Source: JAVZLH01 sp049700435 (GTDB lineage Archaea; Thermoproteota; Bathyarchaeia; Bathyarchaeales; Bathycorpusculaceae). Taken from it: 41,698 nucleotides of DNA. The position numbers and the translations under genes are program-made. The DNA lies in contig JBNAVK010000007.1 in the NCBI GenBank assembly GCA_049700435.1, forward strand, positions 1 through 41,698, read 5' to 3'. Shown here piece after piece: positions 5,300 through 14,386 of the stretch; the stretch's first letter is position 1, and every line of letters starts with the position of its first letter. Under the pieces are notes generated by a model. That model saw nothing but the letters and a program-made list of their open reading frames with translations. It did no database searches and was not told the origin of the DNA.

Positions 5300-8206
5300 T
5301 TATTCGATGTAGATAGCTGGACGGTATGGTTTGGCTGCTTTGGCTCTGTTTTTCGGGTCGTAACGTTGCGGGTTTTCCTCGCAATAAATTTGGATTTCAG
5401 CGTTTAATTCCTGCTTCAAAAAGTCTTCTGCTTCTTTTAGAGCTTGGGTTTCGTCGAAAACTCCGATTTTCAACAGTTTTTGCTTCCTCTCCGTGGGCAT
5501 ACGCTTTACTTCTTCCATAACCTTGTTCGTGAATTCTGCAACTTCCTTTGCTTTGACTTTCAATTCTGGGTCTTGGAGTAATTCCTTGATTATATTGCTT
5601 TGAAGAGTCTCTGAAGAGAGGGATTTTTCGATTATTTTTAGGTAGGTTTTCCATTTCCATGGAGAAGCCGTGTAATAGCATATTCTTTTAGGTTTTATGC
5701 TTGTTGCCTTAACTATGTTTTGTGTATCCTCTAATAGGTTCATGAGTAATGCTTCGTTTTCCTCTGCTTTGATGTCCGCCTTTTTTTCATCTGGTGTTGG
5801 CCATGTGCTCAGTGAAACTAAACCTTTCCCGTCCATCATCTCCCATAGTTCCTCGCATATATGTGGTGCAAAGGGGGCTAGCATCCGTATTTGGGCATTT
5901 AACGCCTCTTTAAGTATGGGTGATGTCGTTTTTCCCTGCGTGGCCTTTGCACGTTTTTGGTACCATTGAATGTCTTGGTCTAACTCAAACAAGGTGCTGT
6001 GGATAGCTTTTCTGACGGCTAATTTTTCCATGGCTTCTGTCGCCTTTTTGATGTGTTCTTGTAGTCTGCTAAGCATCCACTTATCTATTGTTGTTAACGC
6101 CTTTTCCGAAACCTCAGTCTTCAGGTCTTTGACTGCTTCCAATACAAGTTTATGGAGGCGTTCAAGTCTGTCACGCATTGATTTCGCCACCGACGGGCTA
6201 AAGTCAGCATCTTGTAACAGTTCAGCTGTTCCCAATACGCCCAACCTTATGGGGTCTGCTCCAAACATGGCGAGGCCTTCTCTTAGCGGTATTATGTTTC
6301 CGAAGGATTTGCTCATCTTTGCGCCTTCCATAGTCACATGTCCATTTGTCACTATTTGACGTGGCCAATGGTTTTCTGGAAATATGGCAGTGTGGTTGAA
6401 TATCATGAATGTTAGGTGGTTTGGAATTAGTTCGTGGGCTGAGTGTCTACTGTCAAGAGGATAAAAGTACAGGAATTCTTGGCGCATCTTCTCTAAAATT
6501 TCCATGTCCAACTTCGCTTTTTCCGCGGCTTCTTTGGCGTTTCCAACTCCTAGGAAAACGTAATCAAACACATCGTCCGTTAGCTGATCTGGCTTGATTT
6601 CGTGTTCTCTTATGCGTCTCGCTATCGTGTAATAAGCCATGTAAATTGTTGAGTCTGAAAGGGACTCAATAATCCATTCCGGGTCCCATGGCAACCTCGT
6701 GCCCAAACCAGATTTTCTTGCACATGCCTTTTCGTGAAGCCAATCTATCACGTATTTGTATTCTGCGCGGAGTTCTTCTGGTAGGATTTTCATTTTTTCT
6801 AGGCATTTGTGGGCTAAGGCTTTCCATTCAGGGTTTCCGTAGTCTATGAACCACTGGTCTTCGAAGATTTTTACGATACATTCTGTTCCGCAGCGGCACT
6901 GAACTGGCCTATTTAGAAGTTCATACATAGTTGTGGCTTTACCCTCGGCTGATAGGTCTTGTTTCACTTTTTCTTTTGCTTCAGCCACCGGCAGCCCAAA
7001 GTATTTTCCGGTGATTTGTTTCATCTTGCCATTGTGGAATTCGTGTCTGTAGACTTCTTTTGTGGCTTCTTCAAGTTTTGGGTCGGTTTGTTCTTGTATG
7101 CCCATTCTTTTAACTACGTCGCCTGCGGGAATTTCTGAATATGAAGGGACTTCAATTAAGGAAATAGGCGTTATGGAGTTCACGTCTTCTGCGGTTAATC
7201 CATACTCTTTCAGTTTTGGCAAGCCTCTTTTGATGTTTTCTAGTGCGACATAATCGTAGGGGGCGTGTCCCGGCACAGACATTACCACGCCTGTTGCGTT
7301 TTTAGGGTCAACGAAGTCCGCTGGAAGAATTAAGATTTCGTTGTTTGTGACGGGGTTTACAGCCTTTTTTCCTATAAGCTCTTTCCCTTCAAAGCTTTCC
7401 AATATTGTGACTTTTCGGTTTTGGTATGCCAGTTTTTCCGCGCATTCTCTGCTTATTATCCATTTTTCATCGTCAACTGTGGCTTTTACATATCTGGCTT
7501 TCGGGTTCAGCCATATGTTTGTCACGCCGAAGACTGTTTCTGGGCGCAATGTAGCTGTTGGAAGAACCCATTCTTTATGTTTAAATTTTATTAGCGTGAA
7601 TTCGCCTATTTCGGGTTCAACATCGCCCACTGTGTCATGTTGCCCAACGGGGTTTCCGCATTTTGGGCACCAGCCTACTGGGTGGCTTCCGCGTTTTATG
7701 TATCCAGCTTGTCGAAGTTTGTGGAACTGCCACTCTATAAATCGGTTGTATTGGGGGTCTATTGTTGTAAATTCGCGTCTCCAATCTATAGAATAGCCTA
7801 TTCGCTTCATTCCCTCTTTTATTTCTTCGTGGAAGTAACGAGCCATAGCAAGCGGATCTGTTAAGTCTTTAAGCCTCTCCTTTGGAACCTTATAGACTTT
7901 AGTGAAGTCCCTGATTAGTTCTTCATCGTTTTCCGCGAGGCGCCTAGACATGGCTAGAACTGGGGTTCCAGTATAGTGGAATGCCATAGGCAAAAGCACA
8001 TTGTAGCCGCGCATCCGCATGTATCTCGCGTAAACATCTGCCAACGTGTAAGTTCTCGCGTGCCCTATATGCTGCGGAGAGTTTGGGTACGGGTAAGCAA
8101 CTGTTATAAAGAACTTTGGCTTCGCCGGGTCTGGGTTCGCCTCGAAAATTTTTGCTTCTTCCCAGCGCTTCTGCCATTTTTCCTCGATTTTTTTCAGAAT
8201 TTCCAT
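5300..8206 (-). CDS. leuS: Leucyl-tRNA synthetase (archaeal/eukaryal type)
   Basis: A 968-residue class I synthetase charging tRNA-Leu. The HIGH motif is HIGH at 46-49 in PNSPQHIGHARTYT and the KMSKS motif appears in GAKMSKSFGN. Between them lies the CP1 editing domain, with the threonine-rich TATLRPETVFGVTN and later PGHAPYDYVAL. Zinc-type cysteine pairs are seen in GWCPKCGNP and the CRCGTEC segment. The length, the arrangement of the CP1 insertion before the KMSKS loop and the long C-terminal tail match archaeal LeuRS rather than the bacterial enzyme. The anticodon-binding helical domain follows KMSKS. A TTTAATA element about 35 bases upstream could serve as promoter. Nothing appears missing or broken. 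Confidence 0.96.
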   Translation of the reverse strand: MEILKKIEEKWQKRWEEAKIFEANPDPAKPKFFITVAYPYPNSPQHIGHARTYTLADVYARYMRMRGYNVLLPMAFHYTGTPVLAMSRRLAENDEELIRDFTKVYKVPKERLKDLTDPLAMARYFHEEIKEGMKRIGYSIDWRREFTTIDPQYNRFIEWQFHKLRQAGYIKRGSHPVGWCPKCGNPVGQHDTVGDVEPEIGEFTLIKFKHKEWVLPTATLRPETVFGVTNIWLNPKARYVKATVDDEKWIISRECAEKLAYQNRKVTILESFEGKELIGKKAVNPVTNNEILILPADFVDPKNATGVVMSVPGHAPYDYVALENIKRGLPKLKEYGLTAEDVNSITPISLIEVPSYSEIPAGDVVKRMGIQEQTDPKLEEATKEVYRHEFHNGKMKQITGKYFGLPVAEAKEKVKQDLSAEGKATTMYELLNRPVQCRCGTECIVKIFEDQWFIDYGNPEWKALAHKCLEKMKILPEELRAEYKYVIDWLHEKACARKSGLGTRLPWDPEWIIESLSDSTIYMAYYTIARRIREHEIKPDQLTDDVFDYVFLGVGNAKEAAEKAKLDMEILEKMRQEFLYFYPLDSRHSAHELIPNHLTFMIFNHTAIFPENHWPRQIVTNGHVTMEGAKMSKSFGNIIPLREGLAMFGADPIRLGVLGTAELLQDADFSPSVAKSMRDRLERLHKLVLEAVKDLKTEVSEKALTTIDKWMLSRLQEHIKKATEAMEKLAVRKAIHSTLFELDQDIQWYQKRAKATQGKTTSPILKEALNAQIRMLAPFAPHICEELWEMMDGKGLVSLSTWPTPDEKKADIKAEENEALLMNLLEDTQNIVKATSIKPKRICYYTASPWKWKTYLKIIEKSLSSETLQSNIIKELLQDPELKVKAKEVAEFTNKVMEEVKRMPTERKQKLLKIGVFDETQALKEAEDFLKQELNAEIQIYCEENPQRYDPKNRAKAAKPYRPAIYIE

Positions 8207-8385
8207 AAAACTTTCTGAACTGGTTTGAGAAGTATTAAAGGTTTTGTTTTCACGAACAGAGAACTATATCCCTCATGCTTAGCACCGTTTAACTAATTTG
8301 TGCAAAGGTGCATTAATCTTTTACTAAGTCTCGGATTTGACAAGCGTTATTAAGAACTTCAGAAACCTTTGTCTGAGGACACTTT

Positions 8386-8856
8386 ATGCCGAAGCAAAAA
8401 AGCTGGTCTGAAAAACTGAAAGACAGCAAGGGCTTGCCAAAAGTGGAGAAAATCACCGAAAAAATGAGTAAAAGATGGGGTTCGGGCACCGTCGTAATTC
8501 CAGCACCCATAGAAGTTGATGAAATCATGAAAAAAGTGCCAAAAGGAAAACTTACAACAATCAATGAAATTCGCAATGCATTAGCCAAAAAGCATAAGGC
8601 AACAATCGGATGCCCCATAACCACAGGAATTTTCGCTTGGATTGCAGCAAATGCCGCAGAAGAACAGAAAAAGAAAGGCGAAAAGAACATCACGCCGTAT
8701 TGGCGTACGCTTAAAACCGGTGGAGTGATAAATGAGAAGTATCCTGGCGGAGCAGAAGCCCAAAAGATACTTCTGGAAAAAGAAGGACATAGAGTAGTGA
8801 AAAAGGGCAAAAATTACGTGGTTGTTGACTACGAAAAGGCTCTCGTGAAACTATAG
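8386..8856 (+). CDS. MGMT-family (alkyltransferase-like) protein without the acceptor cysteine
   Basis: A 156-residue protein containing the DNA-binding half of O6-alkylguanine alkyltransferases: VPKGKLTTINEIRNALA (51-67) and GCPITTGIFAWIA, then the active-site region ITPYWRTLKTGG and NEKYPGG...Q. In methyltransferases the active site is P-C-H-R, and in alkyltransferase-like proteins it is P-W-H-R. Here it reads P-Y-W-R (104-107), so both the acceptor Cys and the His are absent. It cannot be a standard suicide methyltransferase; recognising damaged DNA, as ATL proteins do, is the likelier role. A basic N-terminal 40 residues precede the domain. The related annotated family is simply called MGMT family protein. 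GAGG lies about nine bases before the ATG; the last six bases overlap convergent alaS. Confidence 0.75.
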   Translation: MPKQKSWSEKLKDSKGLPKVEKITEKMSKRWGSGTVVIPAPIEVDEIMKKVPKGKLTTINEIRNALAKKHKATIGCPITTGIFAWIAANAAEEQKKKGEKNITPYWRTLKTGGVINEKYPGGAEAQKILLEKEGHRVVKKGKNYVVVDYEKALVKL

Positions 8857-11649
8857 TTTTAATTGCTTCTTTAATGTTTCTTCTGCTTTTCTAATCGCCT
8901 CTTGCAGTTTGTCAATTTTCGTTCCTCCGCCTTGAGCAAAGTTGGGTCTTCCACCTCCCCCACCGCCTAGAAGCGCTGACGCTTGCCTTACAATTTCGCC
9001 TGCGTCAACGCCTTCTTCCAACGCCTTTTTTCCAGCCATAACCATTATCCGCGCAGTTTTGCCATCCGACCCGTAGAAGATGGCAACTGTTGCCTCGTCT
9101 TTTTTGATTATTTCGTTTGCGGTTTGCACCATGCGGTCAACATCGATTTCTTCCTTAAAATCACGCATTATTAGCCTAATGCCGTTTATTTCGCGGATAA
9201 CTTCCATCTCTGCCCCTGCGCCTACGCTGACACTTGCTTGTTTCGCTATTTCTTTAATTAGCTTCCTTTTCTCCGCTTTTGCCTCTTTCAGTTCGCTGAC
9301 AAGTTTCTCTACGGTTTTGTCCAGTTTTTCCAATGGAGCATTGAGGATTTCTGCAAGTTTCCATAATAGCTTCTCGTTTTGTTGCACAGCCTTCAGGGCT
9401 GGAATCCCAAAAGAATAGACAAGTCTTTCCACACCATCTTGGACTCTTTCAGTGTGAATGATTTTGATAAAGCCAATTTCTCCGGTGTTTTTCAGGTGTG
9501 TTCCGCCGCAAGCTTCAACATCCCAGTCTCCAATTTTCACTACGCGTATTTCCTTTCCTGGAACAGCTCCGCCTTGATAAAGCCTAAAACCGTATTTGGC
9601 TTCTGCTTCGCTTCTTGGCATCCAGAGAGTTTCAACAGGAATGTTCTGTAGAACCGCTTGGTTCGCCAAAGTCTCTATCATGTGAACTTCTTCTGGCGTT
9701 AGTCTGCGATGGTGGGAAATGTCAAGCCTAGAAGTTTCTATGCCCTTCTGGGTTCCAAACTGCCAAACATGTTGTCCCAAAACACGGCGGGCAGCCCCAT
9801 TAACGACATGTGTAGCAGTGTGGCTTTTCATAAGGCTGTAGCGCCTATCCCAATCAATAAAGCCCTTAATCCTAATACCTTCCTTCGGAGCTTTCCCCTC
9901 TATTTTATGAACTATCACCTTACCAACTTTTTTAACATCAACAACAACGGCTTTGCCGCCATCAAACACTAAATAGCCGTTGTCTGCTGGTTGTCCACCA
10001 CCCTCCGGGTAAAAGCATGTCTTGTCTAAAACTACGTATTCACCGTCTACCACTCTGAGAACAGTTGCCTCAAACTCTCTCAAGTACTGGTCTTTGTAAT
10101 AAAGCGGTTCGGTTTCTGGAAGGTTGGCAATGGCGTTCTCAAACCACTTTTCCGCTTTAGTTTCTTTTTCCTCCGTTGGTTTTGGGGCTTGCATGTGCCT
10201 CTGAGCAATCAACGCATAGAAGTTTTCTGGGACGTCAACATTCAACCCCTCATTTTCTGCTATTTGCTTAACGATTTCTGGCGGAAGCCCATGAGAGTCA
10301 TAAAGCTCCGTCAGCACCTCAACAGGGATTTCTTTAGCCTTTTTCGTTTTAAGCTCGCTGGAAATTCTTTTTACGAGTCCTTCGCCTCTTTTGATTGTTT
10401 CCTCGAATTTTTCCTCTTCCACCTTGAGCATTTCCATTATTTCGTTTCGCATTTCCTTGAGGTGCGGGTAATCCTTTGACCAAAGCGCGATTTGCATGTC
10501 CACTATGTCATAAAGCCTCTCAGTTATTCCAAGCATCTTCAGTAGGCGGTAGATTCTGCGGAAAAGCAGCCGCGCTAAATACCCTTCATGAATGTTTGAA
10601 GGAACAACTCCTTCAGAAAGGATGAAGCTTAAACATTTAGTGTGATCTGCCACCGCGAAGGCGTTTTCGATTGGTGTAAGAATCTTGTCCAAATAATCAA
10701 TGTCTACGCCTACAAGTTCCGCCATTCGCTTCCTAGCCTCAAGTCTACTTGCCGTTTTATCTAAACTCACCAAACCAGAGAATTTGGCTGTTTCAACCAA
10801 CAATTTTTTGTCAACCTTTACTCCAGCCATTTTGAAGATTTTGTCAAGTAAACCACCGTAAACCGTGTGGAAACAGCTCGGTGCGCCTTGCGAAAGCCAT
10901 GCGTAACGGTCTATTCCATAGCCTGTGTCGACGGTTCTTATGGGCAATTTGACAAATTCGCCGTTAACAACTTTATACTGCATAAAAACTAGGGTGGCGA
11001 CTTCAAGCCCCCTAATGATGCATTCAACATCCGGACCAGCGTTTCCTCCGCCAACCCAAACATCCTCCTTATAAACAATCTCTTCAGATTTCACGCCCAA
11101 ATCTTCTGTAACCCACTGGTGATGATACCGAACCGTCTGGTCTTTCCAATAAACTTCCTTGTCTGGGTAATTAAAGGCGTGGGCTCCTCCCATCTCAAAA
11201 ATCGTTAGATGTCTGCCGAATGTTGGACCAGTGTTGGCTATATCCACAAGGCGGATGCATGGTTGAGAAACCACAAGGGGGTTTGCTGGCGGCGGCGCTA
11301 TCCCTTCTGTCACATAGGGTTGAAAGTCAATTATGCTTGCGTGAGTTAGGTATATGTCGTCTCGCCATCTAGCCACAACCGGGTAAGGCTTTATTCGTGC
11401 ATGTCCTTGTTTTTCAAAAAATGAGAGGAAAGCCTCGCGCATTTCGGAGAACGTGTAGCTTTTCCTCGTCGGCGGATTATCTATAAAAGTGTAGTAAGCG
11501 CAGCCTTCTGAAGTTGCCTCTCCGCAAGTTTCTTGGTCTGGGTTCTGTGTCCAATAAAATTCTCCACATTTTGGACAAAGCTTCCTAACATAGCCAGTTT
11601 CCTTGAAGAATGGGAGGCTGTATTCCTCTTCTGGAAATTTCTTTTTCAA
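8851..11649 (-). CDS. alaS: Alanyl-tRNA synthetase (archaeal type)
   Basis: A 932-residue class II synthetase for tRNA-Ala. The N-terminal 60 residues form the archaeal extension with cysteines LCPKCGEFYW and ETCGEATSEGC. The catalytic core starts at SEMREAFLSFFEKQGH and includes ARWRDDIYLTHASI and VSQPCIRLVDIANTG (class II motifs). The editing domain carries SHTATHVVNGAARRVLG and CGGTHLKNTGEIG, which supply the zinc-binding His and Cys residues that remove misacylated Ser or Gly. The C-Ala domain ends in LGGGGGGRPNFAQGGG, a motif binding the tRNA elbow. The start is TTG at 11649, preceded by AGGTAA. The 3' end overlaps the convergent MGMT-like gene by six bases. Confidence 0.95.
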   Translation of the reverse strand: MKKKFPEEEYSLPFFKETGYVRKLCPKCGEFYWTQNPDQETCGEATSEGCAYYTFIDNPPTRKSYTFSEMREAFLSFFEKQGHARIKPYPVVARWRDDIYLTHASIIDFQPYVTEGIAPPPANPLVVSQPCIRLVDIANTGPTFGRHLTIFEMGGAHAFNYPDKEVYWKDQTVRYHHQWVTEDLGVKSEEIVYKEDVWVGGGNAGPDVECIIRGLEVATLVFMQYKVVNGEFVKLPIRTVDTGYGIDRYAWLSQGAPSCFHTVYGGLLDKIFKMAGVKVDKKLLVETAKFSGLVSLDKTASRLEARKRMAELVGVDIDYLDKILTPIENAFAVADHTKCLSFILSEGVVPSNIHEGYLARLLFRRIYRLLKMLGITERLYDIVDMQIALWSKDYPHLKEMRNEIMEMLKVEEEKFEETIKRGEGLVKRISSELKTKKAKEIPVEVLTELYDSHGLPPEIVKQIAENEGLNVDVPENFYALIAQRHMQAPKPTEEKETKAEKWFENAIANLPETEPLYYKDQYLREFEATVLRVVDGEYVVLDKTCFYPEGGGQPADNGYLVFDGGKAVVVDVKKVGKVIVHKIEGKAPKEGIRIKGFIDWDRRYSLMKSHTATHVVNGAARRVLGQHVWQFGTQKGIETSRLDISHHRRLTPEEVHMIETLANQAVLQNIPVETLWMPRSEAEAKYGFRLYQGGAVPGKEIRVVKIGDWDVEACGGTHLKNTGEIGFIKIIHTERVQDGVERLVYSFGIPALKAVQQNEKLLWKLAEILNAPLEKLDKTVEKLVSELKEAKAEKRKLIKEIAKQASVSVGAGAEMEVIREINGIRLIMRDFKEEIDVDRMVQTANEIIKKDEATVAIFYGSDGKTARIMVMAGKKALEEGVDAGEIVRQASALLGGGGGGRPNFAQGGGTKIDKLQEAIRKAEETLKKQLKL

Positions 11650-11738
11650 TTACCTAAACAACTCCGACGAGCTATAATTCCGATTTCAAAGGATTAACGA
11701 GACGCAAGCATTTAAATTATTTGCGCTCTTTCAAAATC

Positions 11739-12158
11739 TTATTCATATTCTTCTTCCCAGTAGCCAGCTATGTTCTTGGCTATGAACCCATCGATGAAAC
11801 AGTATATCATGAATAGAACTATTGTGGTGATTATGTTTGGTATTACGAGGCTTATTACGAGTTGTGGAATGGATGCAATGAGCAATACTATAAATAAAAC
11901 AAAACCATGAGCTAACAAGCTTTTCCAATTAGACTCTATTGGGATACCCCAAATAAAGTCTGTTAAGACAGCATTAAGTCCACCTATGAGTAAGAAGAGC
12001 ACAAAAAGCCCTATTAAGAGTCCTATAATACTTCCTACAACTACTAACACCACAGAAAGAAAAGCCCAACCAATTTCCAGGATAAGAAGCAATATTGAAA
12101 ATAGAATTCCGTGCAAAAAATATTTGGGTATAAGAGATTTCTGCGAAGGTTCTTCCAT
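11739..12158 (-). CDS. Small multi-pass membrane protein, unknown function
   Basis: A 139-residue protein not recognised as a named family. A short polar N-terminus is followed by about four hydrophobic segments: roughly 12-34 (HGILFSILLLILEIGWAF), 35-65 (valine/leucine/glycine rich), 83-105 (HGFVLFIVLLIASIPQ) and 105-128. A charged end, WEEEYE, follows. No catalytic or transport motif is visible. It lies upstream of alaS on the same strand (89-base gap) and downstream of the FUN14-like gene, another small membrane protein, so the two may be co-expressed. The start is ATG with weak GGGAA upstream. Codon use looks like that of the neighbours, supporting a real gene. Confidence 0.6.
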   Translation of the reverse strand: MEEPSQKSLIPKYFLHGILFSILLLILEIGWAFLSVVLVVVGSIIGLLIGLFVLFLLIGGLNAVLTDFIWGIPIESNWKSLLAHGFVLFIVLLIASIPQLVISLVIPNIITTIVLFMIYCFIDGFIAKNIAGYWEEEYE

Positions 12159-12263
12159 TTGATTCCCAACTATTAATTTAATTATTAGGCCACATTGTAT
12201 TATAATTTTGCGTTGAAATTGGCTAACCTAAAGTTTGCAATAGCAAAGCATTCGAGAATTTAA

Positions 12264-12572
12264 TCAACCAATTTTGAAGCCGAGCAAGAATCCAGCAAAG
12301 AAGCTTCCGAAGAAAGGAATTAGAGACATCAAACCGATCAACCACCCAGCCGCTTCACCAGCAAGATTTAGCAAACCGGCTAAGGAGCTCCATAGTCTTT
12401 CGTAGTTTATACTTATTATTCCGCTGGCGCCCATATAAAGGAGCGCAATTATAAACAAGCCTATCAACATGACTATGAGCTTACTTATTTTCTTAATCGT
12501 AAAACCGACTATAAAACCGCCTATTCCACCTAATCCAAGTTGGTATACGAGGGGCGGAATTATTTCACTCAA
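12264..12572 (-). CDS. FUN14 family membrane protein
   Basis: A 102-residue membrane protein with the FUN14 pattern: PLVYQLGLGGIGGFIVGFTIKK near the N-terminus (a glycine-rich membrane helix followed by a double lysine), a second helix KLIVMLIGLFIIALLYMGASGII, then INYERL, and a C-terminal glycine-rich hydrophobic stretch ending GFLLGFKIG. Eukaryotic FUNDC1 of this family is a mitochondrial outer-membrane mitophagy receptor; archaeal members have no assigned function. The start is TTG at 12572 with GAGAG about ten bases upstream, and TTTAAA lies about 40 bases upstream. It is followed by another small membrane protein on the same strand. Confidence 0.75.
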   Translation of the reverse strand: MSEIIPPLVYQLGLGGIGGFIVGFTIKKISKLIVMLIGLFIIALLYMGASGIISINYERLWSSLAGLLNLAGEAAGWLIGLMSLIPFFGSFFAGFLLGFKIG

Positions 12573-12675
12573 TCGAATCTCTCTTTATTACTGCTATCAA
12601 AAGTTTGATTTAAACCTATTTCGCATCTATTATCTAGCAAAAAGTAACTGAAGGGGGTGAAACTTTACGGATTTG

Positions 12676-12918
12676 ATGGACATATACATACTAAATCTCG
12701 CGGTCACCCTAGGCATGTTTGTTGTTTTAATTTTCAGAGCTTGGATTGAGCAGAAACATTACCGTATGATGTGGCGGGAACTTGAATGGCGAGAGACTTA
12801 CAGAACGATGGGGCGTTTGCTGCGGGCGGAAAGAGACCTATTCACAAAAGTGGAAGGCGGAGAGGAACTTTACCAGATGCTCTGCGAAATCTTCAAAGCC
12901 AACGAAGGGAAAAACTAG
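12676..12918 (+). CDS. Small single-pass membrane protein, unknown function
   Basis: An 80-residue protein with one N-terminal hydrophobic helix (about 3-20, YILNLAVTLGMFVVLIF) followed by a strongly charged, probably helical cytoplasmic part rich in Arg, Glu and Trp (WRELEWRETYRTMGRLLRAE). No family is recognised. A strong Shine-Dalgarno-like GGGGGTGA lies about 14 bases upstream of ATG 12676; a TTG directly before that ATG is a possible alternative. Its stop overlaps the end of convergent tiaS by four bases. It is divergent from the FUN14-like gene, with a roughly 100-base AT-rich gap between them. Confidence 0.55.
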   Translation: MDIYILNLAVTLGMFVVLIFRAWIEQKHYRMMWRELEWRETYRTMGRLLRAERDLFTKVEGGEELYQMLCEIFKANEGKN

Positions 12919-14252
12919 GGAAAATGCCATCCGTCAATTAAACCGTCAACCTTTACCCGCCGCTTCTCTAAACCATAACGCCTAAAAGGCTTAGTCAAAT
13001 GCCTCTGAGAACGAGGCGAAGTTATGTAAAGACCTCTTCTTATCTCACGTTCCATTTTAACCTCAATCTTTTTGGCGGCACTGTATTTTGAGCCACATTT
13101 TTCACATCTGAAACCCTTCCCCTTTCCCATAGACTTCAGTCTTTTACCGCATTCAGGACAAAGCGGATTTTGATAAACAACTTTTGGCGCAAGCCTCAAC
13201 AAGCGAATTTTTTCGAGGTTTATTGTTAAGGGATTCTTACGCGAGGGTTTACGGACGCCACCGTAAACTTCAACATAATCCCCAACAATCAATTTGCTTG
13301 CAACCTTGCGTAAAGCGCCAGTTGGCTCGTAGGCTGCGCAGTCAACCCGTTCACAATCATCCTTAAGCGAAAAAACTACATGCCTCCTAGGAACAATTTT
13401 GGGTTCAGAAGCCACAAAACCTCTCGCAATAACTGGATGGTAAGGTTTTATTTGGCTGATCTTTTCAACTCGCTTCAGATGGGCGTCTGTTCCCTGATTT
13501 GTGCGGAATATAACCCATCTTTCTATAGGCTCTAAAGGCTTAACCATGCTGAAGGCTTTTTTGACAATTTCCGGCGTTTCTCCTCTGATGCCAAAGAGGA
13601 TGGGATCTGGGCCTCGAGGCGTAATAATAATTCTCTTTTTCTCCCGATCAACATTGTTGAAGGTGTAAGGCTGTGTTGCCTCGTCCATTTTGAATATGGA
13701 ATCCTCATCAACCATCCTCTTTAAGCCATAGTTCTCTGGAGCGCGGTAAGTGATAATTTCGTATGTATGGTCGCCCTGAAGGGTTTCGCCAACGGCAGCC
13801 AAACCACCGATTATCCCTCTTCCATTTTTGAAGCCCACAGCTTCAGCTTTAAACTTCCTTACAAGTTTTAGGGCTTCTTTTAGGCTTACAACGCCAGTTA
13901 TGGCATTTTTGGAAAAGATTTTAACTTCCTTTGGAATTTTTACACTTTTAAAAAAGACTATGCCTGGCTCTGTTCCTTTGAACTCTAAATCAGCGTGTTC
14001 TTCCACTGTGCTTATGACTGTTTCTTTAATTTTGTCTTCGATGTTTCTCTTGTATTTTATTCTTAGGCATAAGGCTCCATTTCCTCTGGTTTTCCACGGC
14101 ACATTTGGGTTCAGCCTAATTAGATTCGGATAATCTATGAATTTTACCTCGAATTGTTGCAGTTTTTCGACTAAGAGAGCGGCGATGTGCGTGGTGCATC
14201 CTTTCCGCGTCGAATCTGTATCATCAAATCCGATGTGCATTGTTGTAGTCAT
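12915..14252 (-). CDS. tiaS: tRNA(Ile2) 2-agmatinylcytidine synthetase TiaS
   Basis: A 445-residue enzyme that attaches agmatine to C34 of the CAU-anticodon tRNA-Ile so that it reads AUA, an archaea-specific modification. The N-terminal nucleotide-binding motif is HIGFDDTDSTRKGCTTH, the family hallmark. Further on are GFKNGRGIIGGLAAVG and the TYEIITYR segment, then an OB-fold-like region (IVGDYVEVYGGVRKP) and a C-terminal zinc ribbon with CPECGKRL and CEKCGS. A longer open frame begins at 14303, but a strong AAAGGAG lies inside it just before ATG 14252, and the family starts right at this motif, so 14252 is preferred. The 3' end overlaps the convergent small membrane gene by four bases. Confidence 0.93.
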   Translation of the reverse strand: MTTTMHIGFDDTDSTRKGCTTHIAALLVEKLQQFEVKFIDYPNLIRLNPNVPWKTRGNGALCLRIKYKRNIEDKIKETVISTVEEHADLEFKGTEPGIVFFKSVKIPKEVKIFSKNAITGVVSLKEALKLVRKFKAEAVGFKNGRGIIGGLAAVGETLQGDHTYEIITYRAPENYGLKRMVDEDSIFKMDEATQPYTFNNVDREKKRIIITPRGPDPILFGIRGETPEIVKKAFSMVKPLEPIERWVIFRTNQGTDAHLKRVEKISQIKPYHPVIARGFVASEPKIVPRRHVVFSLKDDCERVDCAAYEPTGALRKVASKLIVGDYVEVYGGVRKPSRKNPLTINLEKIRLLRLAPKVVYQNPLCPECGKRLKSMGKGKGFRCEKCGSKYSAAKKIEVKMEREIRRGLYITSPRSQRHLTKPFRRYGLEKRRVKVDGLIDGWHFP

Positions 14253-14386
14253 TTTGGTAACATTTTCTCCTTTACCCGCTGGTTTCTCGCCGTTTATAAT
14301 CACCAGCCTATAATGAGAATTTGAAATAGATTTATTTTAGATCTACTTAATGTAAGAATCAGTTAAACCTTTGGTGGAGGAACTTA

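Noticed and set aside
8282..8311. GCACC/GGTGC hairpin followed by T-rich sequence in the leuS-MGMT-like gap.
   Set aside because: Only five pairs with a 20-base loop; it lies upstream of both flanking genes, where a terminator is not needed.
14338..14345. Palindrome TAGATCTA before the ABC transporter genes.
   Set aside because: An 8-base palindrome in AT-rich sequence is expected by chance and has no second copy nearby.
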